This document shows, piece after piece, positions 25,726-35,268 of a stretch of DNA of 64,000 nt. The stretch comes from Actinoallomurus bryophytorum (GTDB lineage Bacteria > Actinomycetota > Actinomycetes > Streptosporangiales > Streptosporangiaceae): positions 2,480,001 through 2,544,000 of the forward strand of contig NZ_VFOZ01000001.1 in NCBI RefSeq assembly GCF_006716425.1, in the 5' to 3' direction. The notes beneath the pieces were generated by a model. It saw only the letters and a program-made list of their open reading frames with translations, ran no database searches and had not been told where the DNA came from. The position numbers were made by a program, and so were the translations under genes. Position 1 is the stretch's first letter; every line of letters starts with the position of its first letter.

Positions 25726-26610
25726 ATGCGTCGACTGTGGCCATGGAGCGATGACGACGAGGTTGCCAACGAACTCGCGGGAGAGGCCGCCGCCGCCGCG
25801 GCCGCCGCCGAGGACGTGGTGCCGATCGTCCTGGACCCGAACGCCGCGGCGTTCTTCGACGTCGACAACACCCTGATCCGCGGCGCCTCGATCTACCATT
25901 TCGCCCGCGGCCTGGCCGCACGCAAGCTGTTCACCTTCCGCGACCTGGGGATGTTCGCCCTGGGCCAGGTCGCCTTCCGGCTGCGCGGCGCGGAGAACGC
26001 CGAGCACATCAGCACCGCGCGCGAGGCCGCCCTGGCATTCGTGGCGGGGCGCCGCGTCGAGGAGCTGGTCAGCCTCTGCGAGGAGATCTACGACGACAAG
26101 ATGGCGGACCGCATCTGGCACGGCACCCGCGCGCTCGCCCTCAAGCACCTGGACGCCGGCCAGCAGGTGTGGCTGGTCACCGCGACCCCGGTCGAACTGG
26201 CCCGCATCATCTCCCACCGCCTCGGCCTGACCGGCGCGCTCGGCACGGTCGCCGAGACGGAGGACGGTGTGTACACCGGACGGCTGGTCGGCCATCTCCT
26301 GCACGGCCCGGCCAAGGCGGGCGCGGTCCGCGCCCTGGCGAGGAACGAGGGACTCGACCTGTCCCGCTGCGCCGCCTACAGCGACTCCTTCAACGACCTG
26401 CCGATGCTCACGACGGTCGGCCACCCGCACGCCGTGAACCCCGACGGCGACCTGCGCGACCACGCTCGCGAACACGACTGGCCGATCCACGACTTCCGCA
26501 CCGGCCGCAAGGTGACGATGGTCGCCCTCCCCGCCGCCGCCGGCACCGGCGCCCTCGTCGGCGGCGTCGCCGCCGGAGTCGCCCTCCGCCGCCACCACCG
26601 CGGCCGCTGA
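25726..26610 (+). CDS. HAD-IB family hydrolase (SerB-like phosphatase)
   Basis: A 294-residue HAD phosphatase. Motif I is FFDVDNTLIRG (about 45-55), motif II is LVTATPVE (about 152), the motif III Lys is in GPAKAGAVRAL, and motif IV is YSDSFNDLPML (about 221). It probably hydrolyses a phosphate monoester in the cytoplasm. The last 25 residues are hydrophobic and end in RRHHRGR, suggesting a membrane anchor. Ala-rich low-complexity sequence precedes motif I. The ATG at 25726 is chosen because the frame upstream is the shadow of bldN. Confidence 0.87.
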   Translation: MRRLWPWSDDDEVANELAGEAAAAAAAAEDVVPIVLDPNAAAFFDVDNTLIRGASIYHFARGLAARKLFTFRDLGMFALGQVAFRLRGAENAEHISTAREAALAFVAGRRVEELVSLCEEIYDDKMADRIWHGTRALALKHLDAGQQVWLVTATPVELARIISHRLGLTGALGTVAETEDGVYTGRLVGHLLHGPAKAGAVRALARNEGLDLSRCAAYSDSFNDLPMLTTVGHPHAVNPDGDLRDHAREHDWPIHDFRTGRKVTMVALPAAAGTGALVGGVAAGVALRRHHRGR

Positions 26611-26613
26611 GAG

Positions 26614-26639
26614 CGTTCCTCACCGAGGTGAGGGGACGC
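26614..26639. terminator. convergent terminator between HAD hydrolase and aldo/keto reductase
   Basis: CCTCAC-CGAG-GTGAGG (26618-26633), extendable through GCGT/ACGC ends to 26614-26639. It is placed between two convergent stops and may serve both. Confidence 0.6.
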
Positions 26640-26655
26640 CCTCGCGACGCCGCGG

Positions 26656-27636
<981 letters not shown>

Positions 27637-27664
27637 CAGGCTGCACCTTCGAGTGCGCTCTAGG

Positions 27665-28819
27665 TCAAGCGGGCGAGCTCCCGTGGAGCGCGCTGCCGGC
27701 CAGCCACTGCGCCCACGACCGGGTCCAGAACTTCCAGTCGTCGGCGTACGGCTCGTCGGCGAACCTCCGCGTCGTGTGCGTCACGTCCACGATGTCACCA
27801 CGCTGGGAGATGTCGTAGAAGTAGCGGGCGCCCGCCGGAGACGTGCGGACGCAGCCATGGCTGGCGTTCTGCCGGCCCAGGTAGTAGTACTCGCCGACGC
27901 TCTTGTGCACGTACTCGCCACCGACGGTGATCCGCACCGCCAGCTCGACCCGCTCCCCCTCGTAGTAGTCGCAGCCCGGCGAGCCCTTCTTGCAGGTCGC
28001 CGTCATGGTCACCACGGGCCGTTTCTCCCGGGTCAGGTGGATGCCGTTGGTCGTGATGGTGTCGGCCGTCGTGCCCGCACCCGTACTGATCTTGAACCTC
28101 TTCACGGTGCCGTCGTGATCGACCGTCATGTAGTGGGTCCTGGCGTTCGCCACCGTGACGTTCGAGGCGCCGATGGTGAAGGACCGGGTGACGTCGCGCA
28201 CGCCGTAGGTGTCCTTGGCCGCTCGCACGCCGGTCAGGTGCGCGGTGAAGGCGATCTTCTGGTGCGGGTGCCAGTACTTCCTGGTGCGGTACACCACCCG
28301 GCGGTCGGAGATCCAGCTCCAGGCGCCCTCGTCCCCCTTGCCCGACGTGACCTCCAGCGCCTTCTCGACGTTCGCCCGGTCGGCCACCGGCCCGGTGAAG
28401 TCGACGATGACCGGCATTCCGACGCCGACCTTCTCTCCCGCGGCCGGCGTCACGCTCGCGATGCCGACCGTTCGTGGTGCCCTCTCCGTACGGAACGTGC
28501 TGCTGACCGTGCTGACCTTGCCTTTGGCGTTCTTCGCGGTGGCCGTCACCTTGTACGCGCTGCCGGGTTTCAGGGCCCAGGTCGTCTTCCAGGACGTACG
28601 GTCGGCGCTGAACCTGCCGATGGCGCCCGTGACGGCCTGCAGCGTCCCGCCCGACGCGGTCACCGTGACGCCCTGGTCGGGACGCACCTTCTGCCCGGAC
28701 GCGCTGATCCGCACGGTCGCGTCCACCGCGCCGGTGCCGGCTCGTGAAACGGCCTGACCATTTGAGCAGCCCGCCACCAGGGCGAACACGACGGCCACGG
28801 CCGGATATCTGATCTTCAA
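27665..28819 (-). CDS. L,D-transpeptidase lipoprotein, second paralogue
   Basis: A 384-residue lipoprotein (lipobox LVAGC, Cys 18) with two Ig-like domains and a YkuD domain carrying SHGCVR (Cys near 322). It aligns end to end with the protein at 2118-3284, sharing the SAYKV/AAYAV, GEKVGVGMP and GSALH segments. It makes 3-3 peptidoglycan cross-links outside the membrane. Unlike the first copy, it is the last gene of a sigma-factor operon: its ATG overlaps the CU044_5270 stop by 4 nt. An extra acidic insertion (CDYYEGER) precedes the active site. Confidence 0.92.
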   Translation of the reverse strand: MKIRYPAVAVVFALVAGCSNGQAVSRAGTGAVDATVRISASGQKVRPDQGVTVTASGGTLQAVTGAIGRFSADRTSWKTTWALKPGSAYKVTATAKNAKGKVSTVSSTFRTERAPRTVGIASVTPAAGEKVGVGMPVIVDFTGPVADRANVEKALEVTSGKGDEGAWSWISDRRVVYRTRKYWHPHQKIAFTAHLTGVRAAKDTYGVRDVTRSFTIGASNVTVANARTHYMTVDHDGTVKRFKISTGAGTTADTITTNGIHLTREKRPVVTMTATCKKGSPGCDYYEGERVELAVRITVGGEYVHKSVGEYYYLGRQNASHGCVRTSPAGARYFYDISQRGDIVDVTHTTRRFADEPYADDWKFWTRSWAQWLAGSALHGSSPA

Positions 28820-29724
28820 GGACGTTCTCCAGGTCGTGCGACGGGCTGGGCGGACAGTCGCGCCACCCAGTAGATGACCTCTTCGGGCCGGCCGTGTCCG
28901 CGGGTGAGGACGTCGCGGAGTCCCAGGTAGCGGTAGGTCCGGGGATCGAGGATCAGCTCGAGCCGCGAGTCGTCGCTCGTGGCGATGTACAGGACGACGC
29001 CGTGGCGGCCTGCGGCGTCCTGCGCGTCCGGTAGCACCCCGACGCCGGGCAGCCGGGACAGCGCACCGTAGAGCGCGGCCTGCACGCGTGGTGTGACGGG
29101 GTAGGAGTCGAGGAGCCCGGTGACGAAATCGAACACCGCCGTGTCACGTGGCACGCCGAGGATCCCGGCGGCGTACTCCGTCACGCGGCCCTTCGGCTCG
29201 GGCTTCGCCCGGATGCGGTCCACCTCCGCGTAGATCCGGGCGAGCGCCGCAGCCGGGTCTTCGGGCATGCCGGCCAGCACGGTGCCGTGTACCGCGAGGG
29301 GCAGCCGGCTCGCCGGCGATCGCCTGCCGTCCATGCGGATCCAGGACTCGACGACGCGCCGTTCGGGCCTGCTCCCGGTGTCGCGCCGCATGGTCCGTAC
29401 GTAGATCCACTGATGCGGGCCCATCGTCACCAGCGGTTCGCTTCGCGCCACCGTCTCGGCACGCTGGGCGAGCCGGAGCGCCGGGCTGCCGGCCGGTGCG
29501 GTGCCGCGGTCCCGGTCCCGGTCCGGCACCGCCGAGAGTCCGGCCACGAGCGCCACGGCGGCGGTCGCGACCGCCGCGAGGCGCAACACGACCCGGCGAC
29601 CGCCCGGCGCGCGCCCCGTCGCGTTCATGGCAGCGAGCAGCCGCTCCTGACCGGAGTCGAGCACGCCCGGCCGGGGCGCCGCGATGCGCTCGTACCTGCG
29701 CTCGATCAGCTCAAGCTCGTCCAC
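28816..29724 (-). CDS. CU044_5270 family membrane protein, candidate regulator of the adjacent sigma factor
   Basis: A 302-residue protein with a cytoplasmic N terminus (about 1-42), one membrane segment (VVLRLAAVATAAVALVAGL, about 43-63) and an extracytoplasmic domain of the actinobacterial CU044_5270 family. Such proteins commonly follow ECF sigma genes, and the layout suits an anti-sigma or sensor role, but no zinc-binding anti-sigma motif is present. The GTG at 29724 has GGAGG 6 bases upstream and overlaps the sigma stop by 14 bases; it also overlaps the L,D-transpeptidase start, so all three are coupled. Confidence 0.82.
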   Translation of the reverse strand: MDELELIERRYERIAAPRPGVLDSGQERLLAAMNATGRAPGGRRVVLRLAAVATAAVALVAGLSAVPDRDRDRGTAPAGSPALRLAQRAETVARSEPLVTMGPHQWIYVRTMRRDTGSRPERRVVESWIRMDGRRSPASRLPLAVHGTVLAGMPEDPAAALARIYAEVDRIRAKPEPKGRVTEYAAGILGVPRDTAVFDFVTGLLDSYPVTPRVQAALYGALSRLPGVGVLPDAQDAAGRHGVVLYIATSDDSRLELILDPRTYRYLGLRDVLTRGHGRPEEVIYWVARLSAQPVARPGERP

Positions 29725-30379
29725 CGCGCACCTCCAGCGTCGCGCGCATCTTCTTCCGGGCACGGAACAGGCGTGACGAGACGGTTCCGACGGATATCCC
29801 CAGTGCCTGCGCGACCTCCTCGTAGGCGAAACCGCTCCCCGCGACCAGGACGAGCACGTCGCGCTCCCCCTGGTTGAGGCGGGCCATTCCGGCCGCGAGG
29901 TCGCCACGCATGCTCTCGGCGGAGAGCCGGTCGATCACCGGCTCCATCGGCTCGATCGACGGGTCCATGCCGGTCCGCACGATGGCGCGGTAGAAACGGA
30001 TCTCGGAGCGGCGCTGGCGGCCGATGAGGTTGGTGGCGATCCCGTAGAGCCAGGGTCGTACGCCGGCGCGCTCGGGGTCGTATCGCCCGCGGTACCGGAA
30101 CGCCTGCAGAAAGGTCTCGGCCATCAGGTCGTCGGCCATGTCCGGGCCGAGACGACCGGCGACGTAGCGGTGGATCTCGCCGGCGTACCGCTGGTACAGC
30201 GTCGTGAACCGCTCGGGGTCGGTAAGGGAGGCGGTGATGACCTCGGCGTCGGGGAACGCCTCGGTGATCACCACTGACTCGTGTTCGTCATGGAGCTCTT
30301 CTGCGAGGAGGGGTGCGTCCTCTTCTGGTTGCCCGAACAGAGGTCCCTTGTTCCCAGATTTTTTGCCGGCCCTGAGCAT
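29711..30379 (-). CDS. ECF RNA polymerase sigma factor
   Basis: A 222-residue sigma factor. Region 2 is at about 55-120 (TTLYQRYAGEIHRYVAGRLG, ADDLMAETFLQAF) and region 4 at about 160-215 (GERDVLVLVAGSGFAYEEVAQALGIS). The first 45 residues are a charged extension (EEDAPLLAEELHDEHES) that may be non-native; internal starts such as GTG near residue 36 are possible. The downstream, overlapping CU044_5270 and L,D-transpeptidase genes suggest a cell-envelope stress response. Confidence 0.9.
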   Translation of the reverse strand: MLRAGKKSGNKGPLFGQPEEDAPLLAEELHDEHESVVITEAFPDAEVITASLTDPERFTTLYQRYAGEIHRYVAGRLGPDMADDLMAETFLQAFRYRGRYDPERAGVRPWLYGIATNLIGRQRRSEIRFYRAIVRTGMDPSIEPMEPVIDRLSAESMRGDLAAGMARLNQGERDVLVLVAGSGFAYEEVAQALGISVGTVSSRLFRARKKMRATLEVRGGRA

Positions 30380-30424
30380 CGGGATGCGCTCACCCGCGCG
30401 CGGCGTCTCCGAGCGCGCTTCGGA

Positions 30425-31372
30425 TCAGGCGCGGAAGAAGGCCGGACCGCGCCGGCGGAGCACGTCGTAGAGCATGTTCTGGATCGTCTCGCGTACCTGG
30501 TCGGTCAGGTTGAAGACGGTCATGTGGTCCTCGGCCTGCGCCGGGTCGTACTCATCGGTGCGGATCGGCTCCCCGAAGGCGATGAGCCACTTGGACGGCA
30601 GCGGCAACAGGCCGAGCAGCCCCAAGTGCGGCCAGGTGGGGGTCACCGGGAAGTACGGCAGGCCGAGCAGCCGGGCCAGCGGCTTGAGGTCGGCGATCTT
30701 CGGATAGATCTCCTCGGCCCCGACGATCGCGCACGGGATGATCGGCACCTGGGCGCGCAGCGCGGTCGCCACGAACCCGCCGCGGCCGAACCGCTGGAGC
30801 TTGTAGCGCTCGCTGAACGGCTTGCCCACGCCCTTGAACCCCTCGGGGAAGACCCCGACCAGCTGGTCCTTGGCCAGCAGCCGCGAGGCGTCGGCCTGGC
30901 AGGCGAGCGTGTGCCCGCTCTTGCGGGCCAGGTGGGCCAGCACCGGGATCTGGTAGACGAGGTCGGCGCCGAGCAGCCGCAGGTTGCGGTGCGCGGGGTG
31001 GTGGTCGTGCAGACCGACCTGCAGCATCACGCCGTCGATCGGCAGTGTGCCCGAATGGTTGCCGACGATCAGCGCGGGTCCGGTGTCCGGTACGTGGTCC
31101 AGCCCGATCATCTCGGCGCGGAACCAGCGCTCGTAGAGCGGCCGCAGTGCCGGCAGCAGAACACCCTCGTTGAGCTCGGGGTCGAAACCGAACTCGTCGA
31201 CCTCGTACTCCCCGCTCAGCCGGCGGCGGAGGAACCGCAGGACGGATGCGACCTTGTCGTCGAAACCGCTCTGTTCTTGGGCGAGACGATCCGCGGCGTC
31301 GGTGTTAAGGGGGATTACCTGCGCTTCTGGCCGCATTTCCGGTCTCGCCTCCTCCGCGGGGTCGTGGTTCAC
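30425..31372 (-). CDS. 1-acylglycerol-3-phosphate acyltransferase-like protein (PlsC family)
   Basis: A 315-residue acyltransferase of the PlsC superfamily in a form common in actinomycetes. Motif I is IVGNHSGTLPIDG (His near residue 104), with the spacing typical of this subgroup, and motif III is VGVFPEGFKGVGK (near 175). It probably acylates a glycerolipid at the inner face of the membrane. The stop of the upstream epimerase gene overlaps its start by 4 nt. The N-terminal 40 residues are polar and variable. Confidence 0.87.
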   Translation of the reverse strand: MNHDPAEEARPEMRPEAQVIPLNTDAADRLAQEQSGFDDKVASVLRFLRRRLSGEYEVDEFGFDPELNEGVLLPALRPLYERWFRAEMIGLDHVPDTGPALIVGNHSGTLPIDGVMLQVGLHDHHPAHRNLRLLGADLVYQIPVLAHLARKSGHTLACQADASRLLAKDQLVGVFPEGFKGVGKPFSERYKLQRFGRGGFVATALRAQVPIIPCAIVGAEEIYPKIADLKPLARLLGLPYFPVTPTWPHLGLLGLLPLPSKWLIAFGEPIRTDEYDPAQAEDHMTVFNLTDQVRETIQNMLYDVLRRRGPAFFRA

Positions 31373-32421
31373 CTCTTGCCCCCTATGGCACTGGTCAATC
31401 GATCAAAAAGGCTGATGGGCAGACCCTGACCGAGACCTTGCGAATCGACGAAATCGGCAAAGGCTTCGTCCGAGCTGTATTTCGGACGCCAGGAGAGCTC
31501 CCCGGCCAACTGCTCGGTGTCGAGCACCCGGCCGTACGTCAGCCAGCGGAGCAACTCGGGTGAGAAACCCTTCAGCCCACCGAACCTGCGGCCGAAGTCG
31601 CCCAGCGTCTGCACGGCGGGCGCCGGGAGACGGAGGATCGGCCGGCCGGCGCGTCGCAGTGCCTGCGAAAGGAGCACGACGCCGTCGCCGGCCACGTTGA
31701 ACGTGCCGGGGTGGTCCTCGGTCGCCATGCGGCGCAGCACCTCGACCCCGTCGTCCTCGTGGATGAACTGAAGCCTCGGGTCGAACCCGAGCACCGTCGC
31801 CGCCACCGGCATGTGGAAGTACCGGCTGAGCGGTGAGTCGACGTGCGGTCCGAGGAAGTTCGCGAAGCGCAGCACGGAAACGGTCAGGTCGGAGCGCCGC
31901 CGGGCGAGGCCGCGGACGTACCCCTCGACCTCGACCGCGTCCTTGGCGTAGCCGGACGACGGCGGCAGCACCGGCTCGTCGGTCTCGCTGAAGACGGCCG
32001 GATCGTGCCCCGACGAGCCGTAGACCGCCGCGGACGAGCGGACCACGACCTTGCGCATCGCCGCCGACCGCTGGCAGGCGGCAAGCAGCTGCATCGTGCC
32101 GATGACGTTGAGTTCTTTCGTCTTCATCCGCGCTGCGGACGTCATCGTCACGAGGTTGAGGTGCACGACCGTGTCGACCTCGGCCGCGTTAATGATCTTG
32201 GCGATACTCGGCGTGCGGATGTCGATACGAACGAACTCCGTACGCCCAAGCGGCATCGTTGGCGCGACGGTATCCACGCCGATGACCCGTTCGATGCTGG
32301 GATCGGCCTGGAGAGTGTCCGCGACCCGTGCCCCTAGAAAACGCGAAACGCCGGTGACCAGGACCACCCGGGCCGTACCTGAGGTGCGTGATCCGCTCGC
32401 CGAGGGACGCATGGTTGACAC
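31369..32421 (-). CDS. NAD-dependent epimerase/dehydratase (extended SDR)
   Basis: A 350-residue Rossmann protein with VVLVTGVSRFLGARVADTL (NAD loop TGVSRFLG), HLNLVTMTSA, and the catalytic YAKDAVEVEGY (Tyr-x3-Asp rather than the usual Tyr-x3-Lys). That change may affect activity. The C-terminal SWRPKYSSDEAFADF helix is typical of sugar epimerases. It is coupled to the acyltransferase (ATGA), and this pair recurs in actinomycetes. GTG at 32421 and ATG at 32412 are alternative starts. Confidence 0.85.
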   Translation of the reverse strand: MSTMRPSASGSRTSGTARVVLVTGVSRFLGARVADTLQADPSIERVIGVDTVAPTMPLGRTEFVRIDIRTPSIAKIINAAEVDTVVHLNLVTMTSAARMKTKELNVIGTMQLLAACQRSAAMRKVVVRSSAAVYGSSGHDPAVFSETDEPVLPPSSGYAKDAVEVEGYVRGLARRRSDLTVSVLRFANFLGPHVDSPLSRYFHMPVAATVLGFDPRLQFIHEDDGVEVLRRMATEDHPGTFNVAGDGVVLLSQALRRAGRPILRLPAPAVQTLGDFGRRFGGLKGFSPELLRWLTYGRVLDTEQLAGELSWRPKYSSDEAFADFVDSQGLGQGLPISLFDRLTSAIGGKR

Positions 32422-32458
32422 AATGCCCCACAGCCCTTACGGCTACCTCAACTCGACG

Positions 32459-32557
32459 TTACTTCTTGTTACGGCGCTGCACCCGGGTCTTCTTCAGCAG
32501 CTTGCGGTGCTTCTTCTTGGCCATGCGCTTACGACGCTTCTTGATGACAGAGCCCAC
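32459..32557 (-). CDS. AURKAIP1/COX24 domain protein (32 residues)
   Basis: A very basic 32-residue protein, [20 protein letters not shown] followed by TRVQRRNKK, with the exact length and composition of the actinobacterial AURKAIP1/COX24 family. It is thought to bind ribosomes or RNA. The GTG at 32557 is preceded by GAGGG 4 bases upstream. It lies between the epimerase and the excisionase-like regulator, the same order as in Streptomyces as far as I recall. Confidence 0.93.
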   Translation of the reverse strand: MGSVIKKRRKRMAKKKHRKLLKKTRVQRRNKK

Positions 32558-32688
32558 GAAACCCTCACTAGGTGATCGGCAGGAGACAGGCGATCAGCAC
32601 CCTTGGCGGGCACAGCCCGAAGCCCAAGGGTACCGCCGCCAGAACGCCCGTCGTTCGCGGGCTCGGCAACCCCCGTTGCGGTTGGAGG

Positions 32689-32892
32689 TCAACCCGCTTC
32701 GATGAACGCGTCTCGCAGATAGTCGTGGACAGCCTGCTCCGGTACGCGGAACGAACGTCCCACGCGTATTGCCGGTAGTTCTCCTGAGTGAACGAGGCGG
32801 TATACGGTCATCTTGGACACCCGCATCACCGCAGCCACCTCGGCCACAGTCAGGAACCTGACCTCGCTGAGAGGTCGCTCGCCTGAGCTCAT
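32689..32892 (-). CDS. excisionase-type helix-turn-helix DNA-binding protein
   Basis: A 67-residue MerR/excisionase-like winged helix: FLTVAEVAAVMRVSKMTVYR (about 14-33) followed by the GELPAIRVGRSFRVPEQAV wing. The SinR/Xis-type fold of this size is a general DNA-binding module. In Streptomyces an equivalent gene beside COX24 is a target of BldD (BdtA, from memory). No phage integrase or attachment site is nearby, so it is a chromosomal regulator, not a prophage excisionase. Confidence 0.9.
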   Translation of the reverse strand: MSSGERPLSEVRFLTVAEVAAVMRVSKMTVYRLVHSGELPAIRVGRSFRVPEQAVHDYLRDAFIEAG

Positions 32893-33000
32893 CGGACGCC
32901 CTCTTCCACACGCCGCGCGTCAGACCTTTGCGGTGACTTTGATCACGGCCGTGTACTTTCTCCAGCGTAAATCGTGAATCTGTAGTCGCAAGAGGGGAGT

Positions 33001-33804
33001 TCAATCAATCAGGCCCGAACGTGCCAAAAGATACACAGTAAGCGGCGTGTAGTAGTGCGGCGGCACGTTGTCGTCCAGTGGTACGACGACATGGACCTTG
33101 CCCTCTGCCTCCCCCGCGAACAGCGCCGGATCATTGCAGTCGGCGAACCCGACCGTTGCGACCCCCGCCTGTCCGGCGGCGCCCGCCCAACCATGGTCCG
33201 CTATGGCCAGATCCGGCCATACACCTGAGTTTACTCTGACTTCTTCCAGTATCGCTCGCATCGGGTGTGGGTCGTGTGTATGGTGCAGCGCTCCATCCCC
33301 AGAAAGCACGGCCACATCGTCGATGTAGCGAATCTGCCGGGTCCGCGATCCCTGCGGCGTGTCGACCTCGTACGACCATCCTGCCGCCGGTGTGATCACC
33401 CGGCAGCCGCGTTCGCGCAGTTCGCGGGCGACCGCCAGGTAGACCGGCAGCAGGCCCGAGGGGTGCCCGGTCGCGAGCAGCACGGTCTCCCGGCCCGCCG
33501 CCGCCTCGCCGATCCGCTCGCCCATCGCGTCCAGCGCGTCGATCGTCAGGTCCGGGTCGATCGTGTCGTCGCCGTAGACGTGGGACGTGTCCGGGTCGAT
33601 CCCGCACTTCTTGACCATCAGCGCGAAGATGTCCTCGAAGGTCCACTCACGCTCCAGCTCCAGGCCGAACTGGTAGTACGGACGGCCCGCCGCCATCCGC
33701 CGGAAGTGCAGGAGGTTGACCTGCCGCGGCGTCGCCACCTCGCCGGCGATGAGCGTGCGTACGAGCTGGTCGCGCAGCTCCGTTCGCGTGGGTACCGGGG
33801 TCAT
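33001..33804 (-). CDS. conserved actinobacterial phosphatase-like protein
   Basis: A 267-residue cytoplasmic protein conserved in actinomycetes and often labelled phosphatase, without a proven substrate. Visible segments are LLHFRRMAAGRPYYQFGLELE (key residues RRMAAGRPYYQFG), LLATGHPSGLLPVY, SGDGALHHTHDPHPM and IADHGWAGAAGQAGV. The His/Asp-rich segments could bind metal. The ATG at 33804 overlaps the acuC-like stop by 4 nt, so the two are coupled. Confidence 0.8.
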   Translation of the reverse strand: MTPVPTRTELRDQLVRTLIAGEVATPRQVNLLHFRRMAAGRPYYQFGLELEREWTFEDIFALMVKKCGIDPDTSHVYGDDTIDPDLTIDALDAMGERIGEAAAGRETVLLATGHPSGLLPVYLAVARELRERGCRVITPAAGWSYEVDTPQGSRTRQIRYIDDVAVLSGDGALHHTHDPHPMRAILEEVRVNSGVWPDLAIADHGWAGAAGQAGVATVGFADCNDPALFAGEAEGKVHVVVPLDDNVPPHYYTPLTVYLLARSGLID

Positions 33805-35015
33805 TGCATCGGGTCCAGGCCGTGCTCCGGGAACACCGCCTTGCGCGTCGCCAGAACCGCCCGATCCACCGGATTCGCCGGGTCGTACCCGCTCGCCCAC
33901 GTCCATACCTCCACGCTCGCTCCGTCACCCGAAAGGTCGCTCATGCGCTCCGGCGCCCGCGCTCCGGTACGTTCGCGCACGTAGTCACGCCAGGTCTGTG
34001 GAGTGAGCGTCTCCGGTGCGATCGGCCGCTCCGACGCCTCGGCCAGCAGATGGGTCCACGCTCGTGGCACCACCTGGACCAGCTCGTACCCACCGCCGCC
34101 GACGAGGACCCAGCGGCCGCCGGCCGTCTCGTGGGCCAGCCGGTGCAGCGCCTGGTACGCGGCGCGCTGCCCGTCCACGCTCAGCCTCAGGTGGGCGAGG
34201 GGGTCCAGCTCGTGGCTGTCACAGCCCTGCTGCGTCACCAGCACCTCCGGCGCGAACGCCCGCAGCAGCGGCGGGACGACCGCGTCGAAGGCACGCAGCC
34301 AGTGCCTGTCGTCGGTACCCGGCGGCAGCGCCACGTTGACCGACGTACCCAGAGCGGAACCCGCTCCGGTCTCCTGCGGCAGGCCGGTGCCGGGAAACAG
34401 CGTCCGCGGCGTCTCGTGCAGGCTGATCGTGAGCACCCGTGGGTCGTCGTAGAAGGCCGCCTGGACGCCGTCGCCGTGGTGGACGTCCACGTCGACGTAC
34501 GCGACCTTGCGCGCGCCCTGTTCGAGCAGCCAGGCGATCGCGATGGCCGGGTCGTTGTAGACGCAGAACCCCGACGCGGCGTCCCGCATGGCGTGGTGCA
34601 GTCCGCCGGCGATGTTGGCGGCGTGTGCCGTTGTACCGCTCCAAACCGCGCGCGCGGCGGCCACCGTCGCGCCCGCGACCAGCGCCGACGCGTCGTGCAT
34701 GCCCGGGAAGACCGGATTGTCGGCCAGGCCGATGCCCCGTGCCGGGTCGGCCCGCTCGGCGCGTACGGCGTCGATGTAGGCGGGGTCGTGGACGAGCCGC
34801 AGCAGGGCGTCGTCGGCCGGCTCGAACTCCTCGAGTGACACCCCGGGAGTGTCGAAGACCCCGAGGTCGCGGGCGAGCGCCATCGTGAGGTCGACGCGTA
34901 CGGGGTTCATCGGGTGCTCGAGGCCGAAGTCGTACGACGTCAGGCGCTCGTCCCAGAAGACCTGGAGCGAGGCTGTCGTGCCGGCCGGATCGATCTGCTC
35001 GCTCCGTTCGTCCAT
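33801..35015 (-). CDS. AcuC-like histone deacetylase family protein
   Basis: A 404-residue zinc amidohydrolase of the HDAC/AcuC superfamily. Catalytic features: GGLHHAMRDAASGFCVYND (the His-His pair near 140), VDVDVHHGDGVQ (zinc Asp and His, near 176), and QGCDSHELDPLAHL (second Asp). It removes acetyl or acyl groups from protein lysines or polyamines; AcuC in Bacillus controls acetyl-CoA synthetase. The ATG at 35015 follows a -10-like TACCGT by 7 bases, suggesting a leaderless transcript. The C-terminal 65 residues extend beyond the deacetylase fold. Confidence 0.9.
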   Translation of the reverse strand: MDERSEQIDPAGTTASLQVFWDERLTSYDFGLEHPMNPVRVDLTMALARDLGVFDTPGVSLEEFEPADDALLRLVHDPAYIDAVRAERADPARGIGLADNPVFPGMHDASALVAGATVAAARAVWSGTTAHAANIAGGLHHAMRDAASGFCVYNDPAIAIAWLLEQGARKVAYVDVDVHHGDGVQAAFYDDPRVLTISLHETPRTLFPGTGLPQETGAGSALGTSVNVALPPGTDDRHWLRAFDAVVPPLLRAFAPEVLVTQQGCDSHELDPLAHLRLSVDGQRAAYQALHRLAHETAGGRWVLVGGGGYELVQVVPRAWTHLLAEASERPIAPETLTPQTWRDYVRERTGARAPERMSDLSGDGASVEVWTWASGYDPANPVDRAVLATRKAVFPEHGLDPMQ

Positions 35016-35046
35016 GTTGGTCACGGTACCGGTAGGCTCCGCGGCC

Positions 35047-35220
35047 ATGGGGCTGGAGATGCGTACCACCTGCGAGCGCTGCGACACGCCGCTGTTCGCC
35101 AATGGCCTGGCGTACATCTGCAGTTACGAATGCACGTTCTGCGCGTCGTGCACCCGGCAGCTGTCCCACAAGTGCCCCAACTGCGACGGCGAGCTGGCCC
35201 GCCGCCCGACACGCGTCTGA
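35047..35220 (+). CDS. DUF1272 zinc-ribbon protein
   Basis: A 57-residue protein with seven Cys arranged as CERC, CSYEC, CASC and CPNCDGEL, a two-site zinc ribbon typical of DUF1272. The function is unknown. The ATG at 35047 lies 8 bases after a -10-like TAGGCT (35033-35038), so it may be leaderless; its promoter would overlap that of the divergent acuC-like gene, only 31 bases away. Confidence 0.88.
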   Translation: MGLEMRTTCERCDTPLFANGLAYICSYECTFCASCTRQLSHKCPNCDGELARRPTRV

Positions 35221-35268
35221 CGGTCCGGCTCGGCGGTTCTCCGGGCGAGCGTCGCACGGGAGCTCGGG

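Noticed and set aside
32689-32892. Prophage excisionase
   Set aside because: The HTH resembles excisionases, but no integrase, att repeat or phage gene is nearby and the gene lies in a conserved developmental block.
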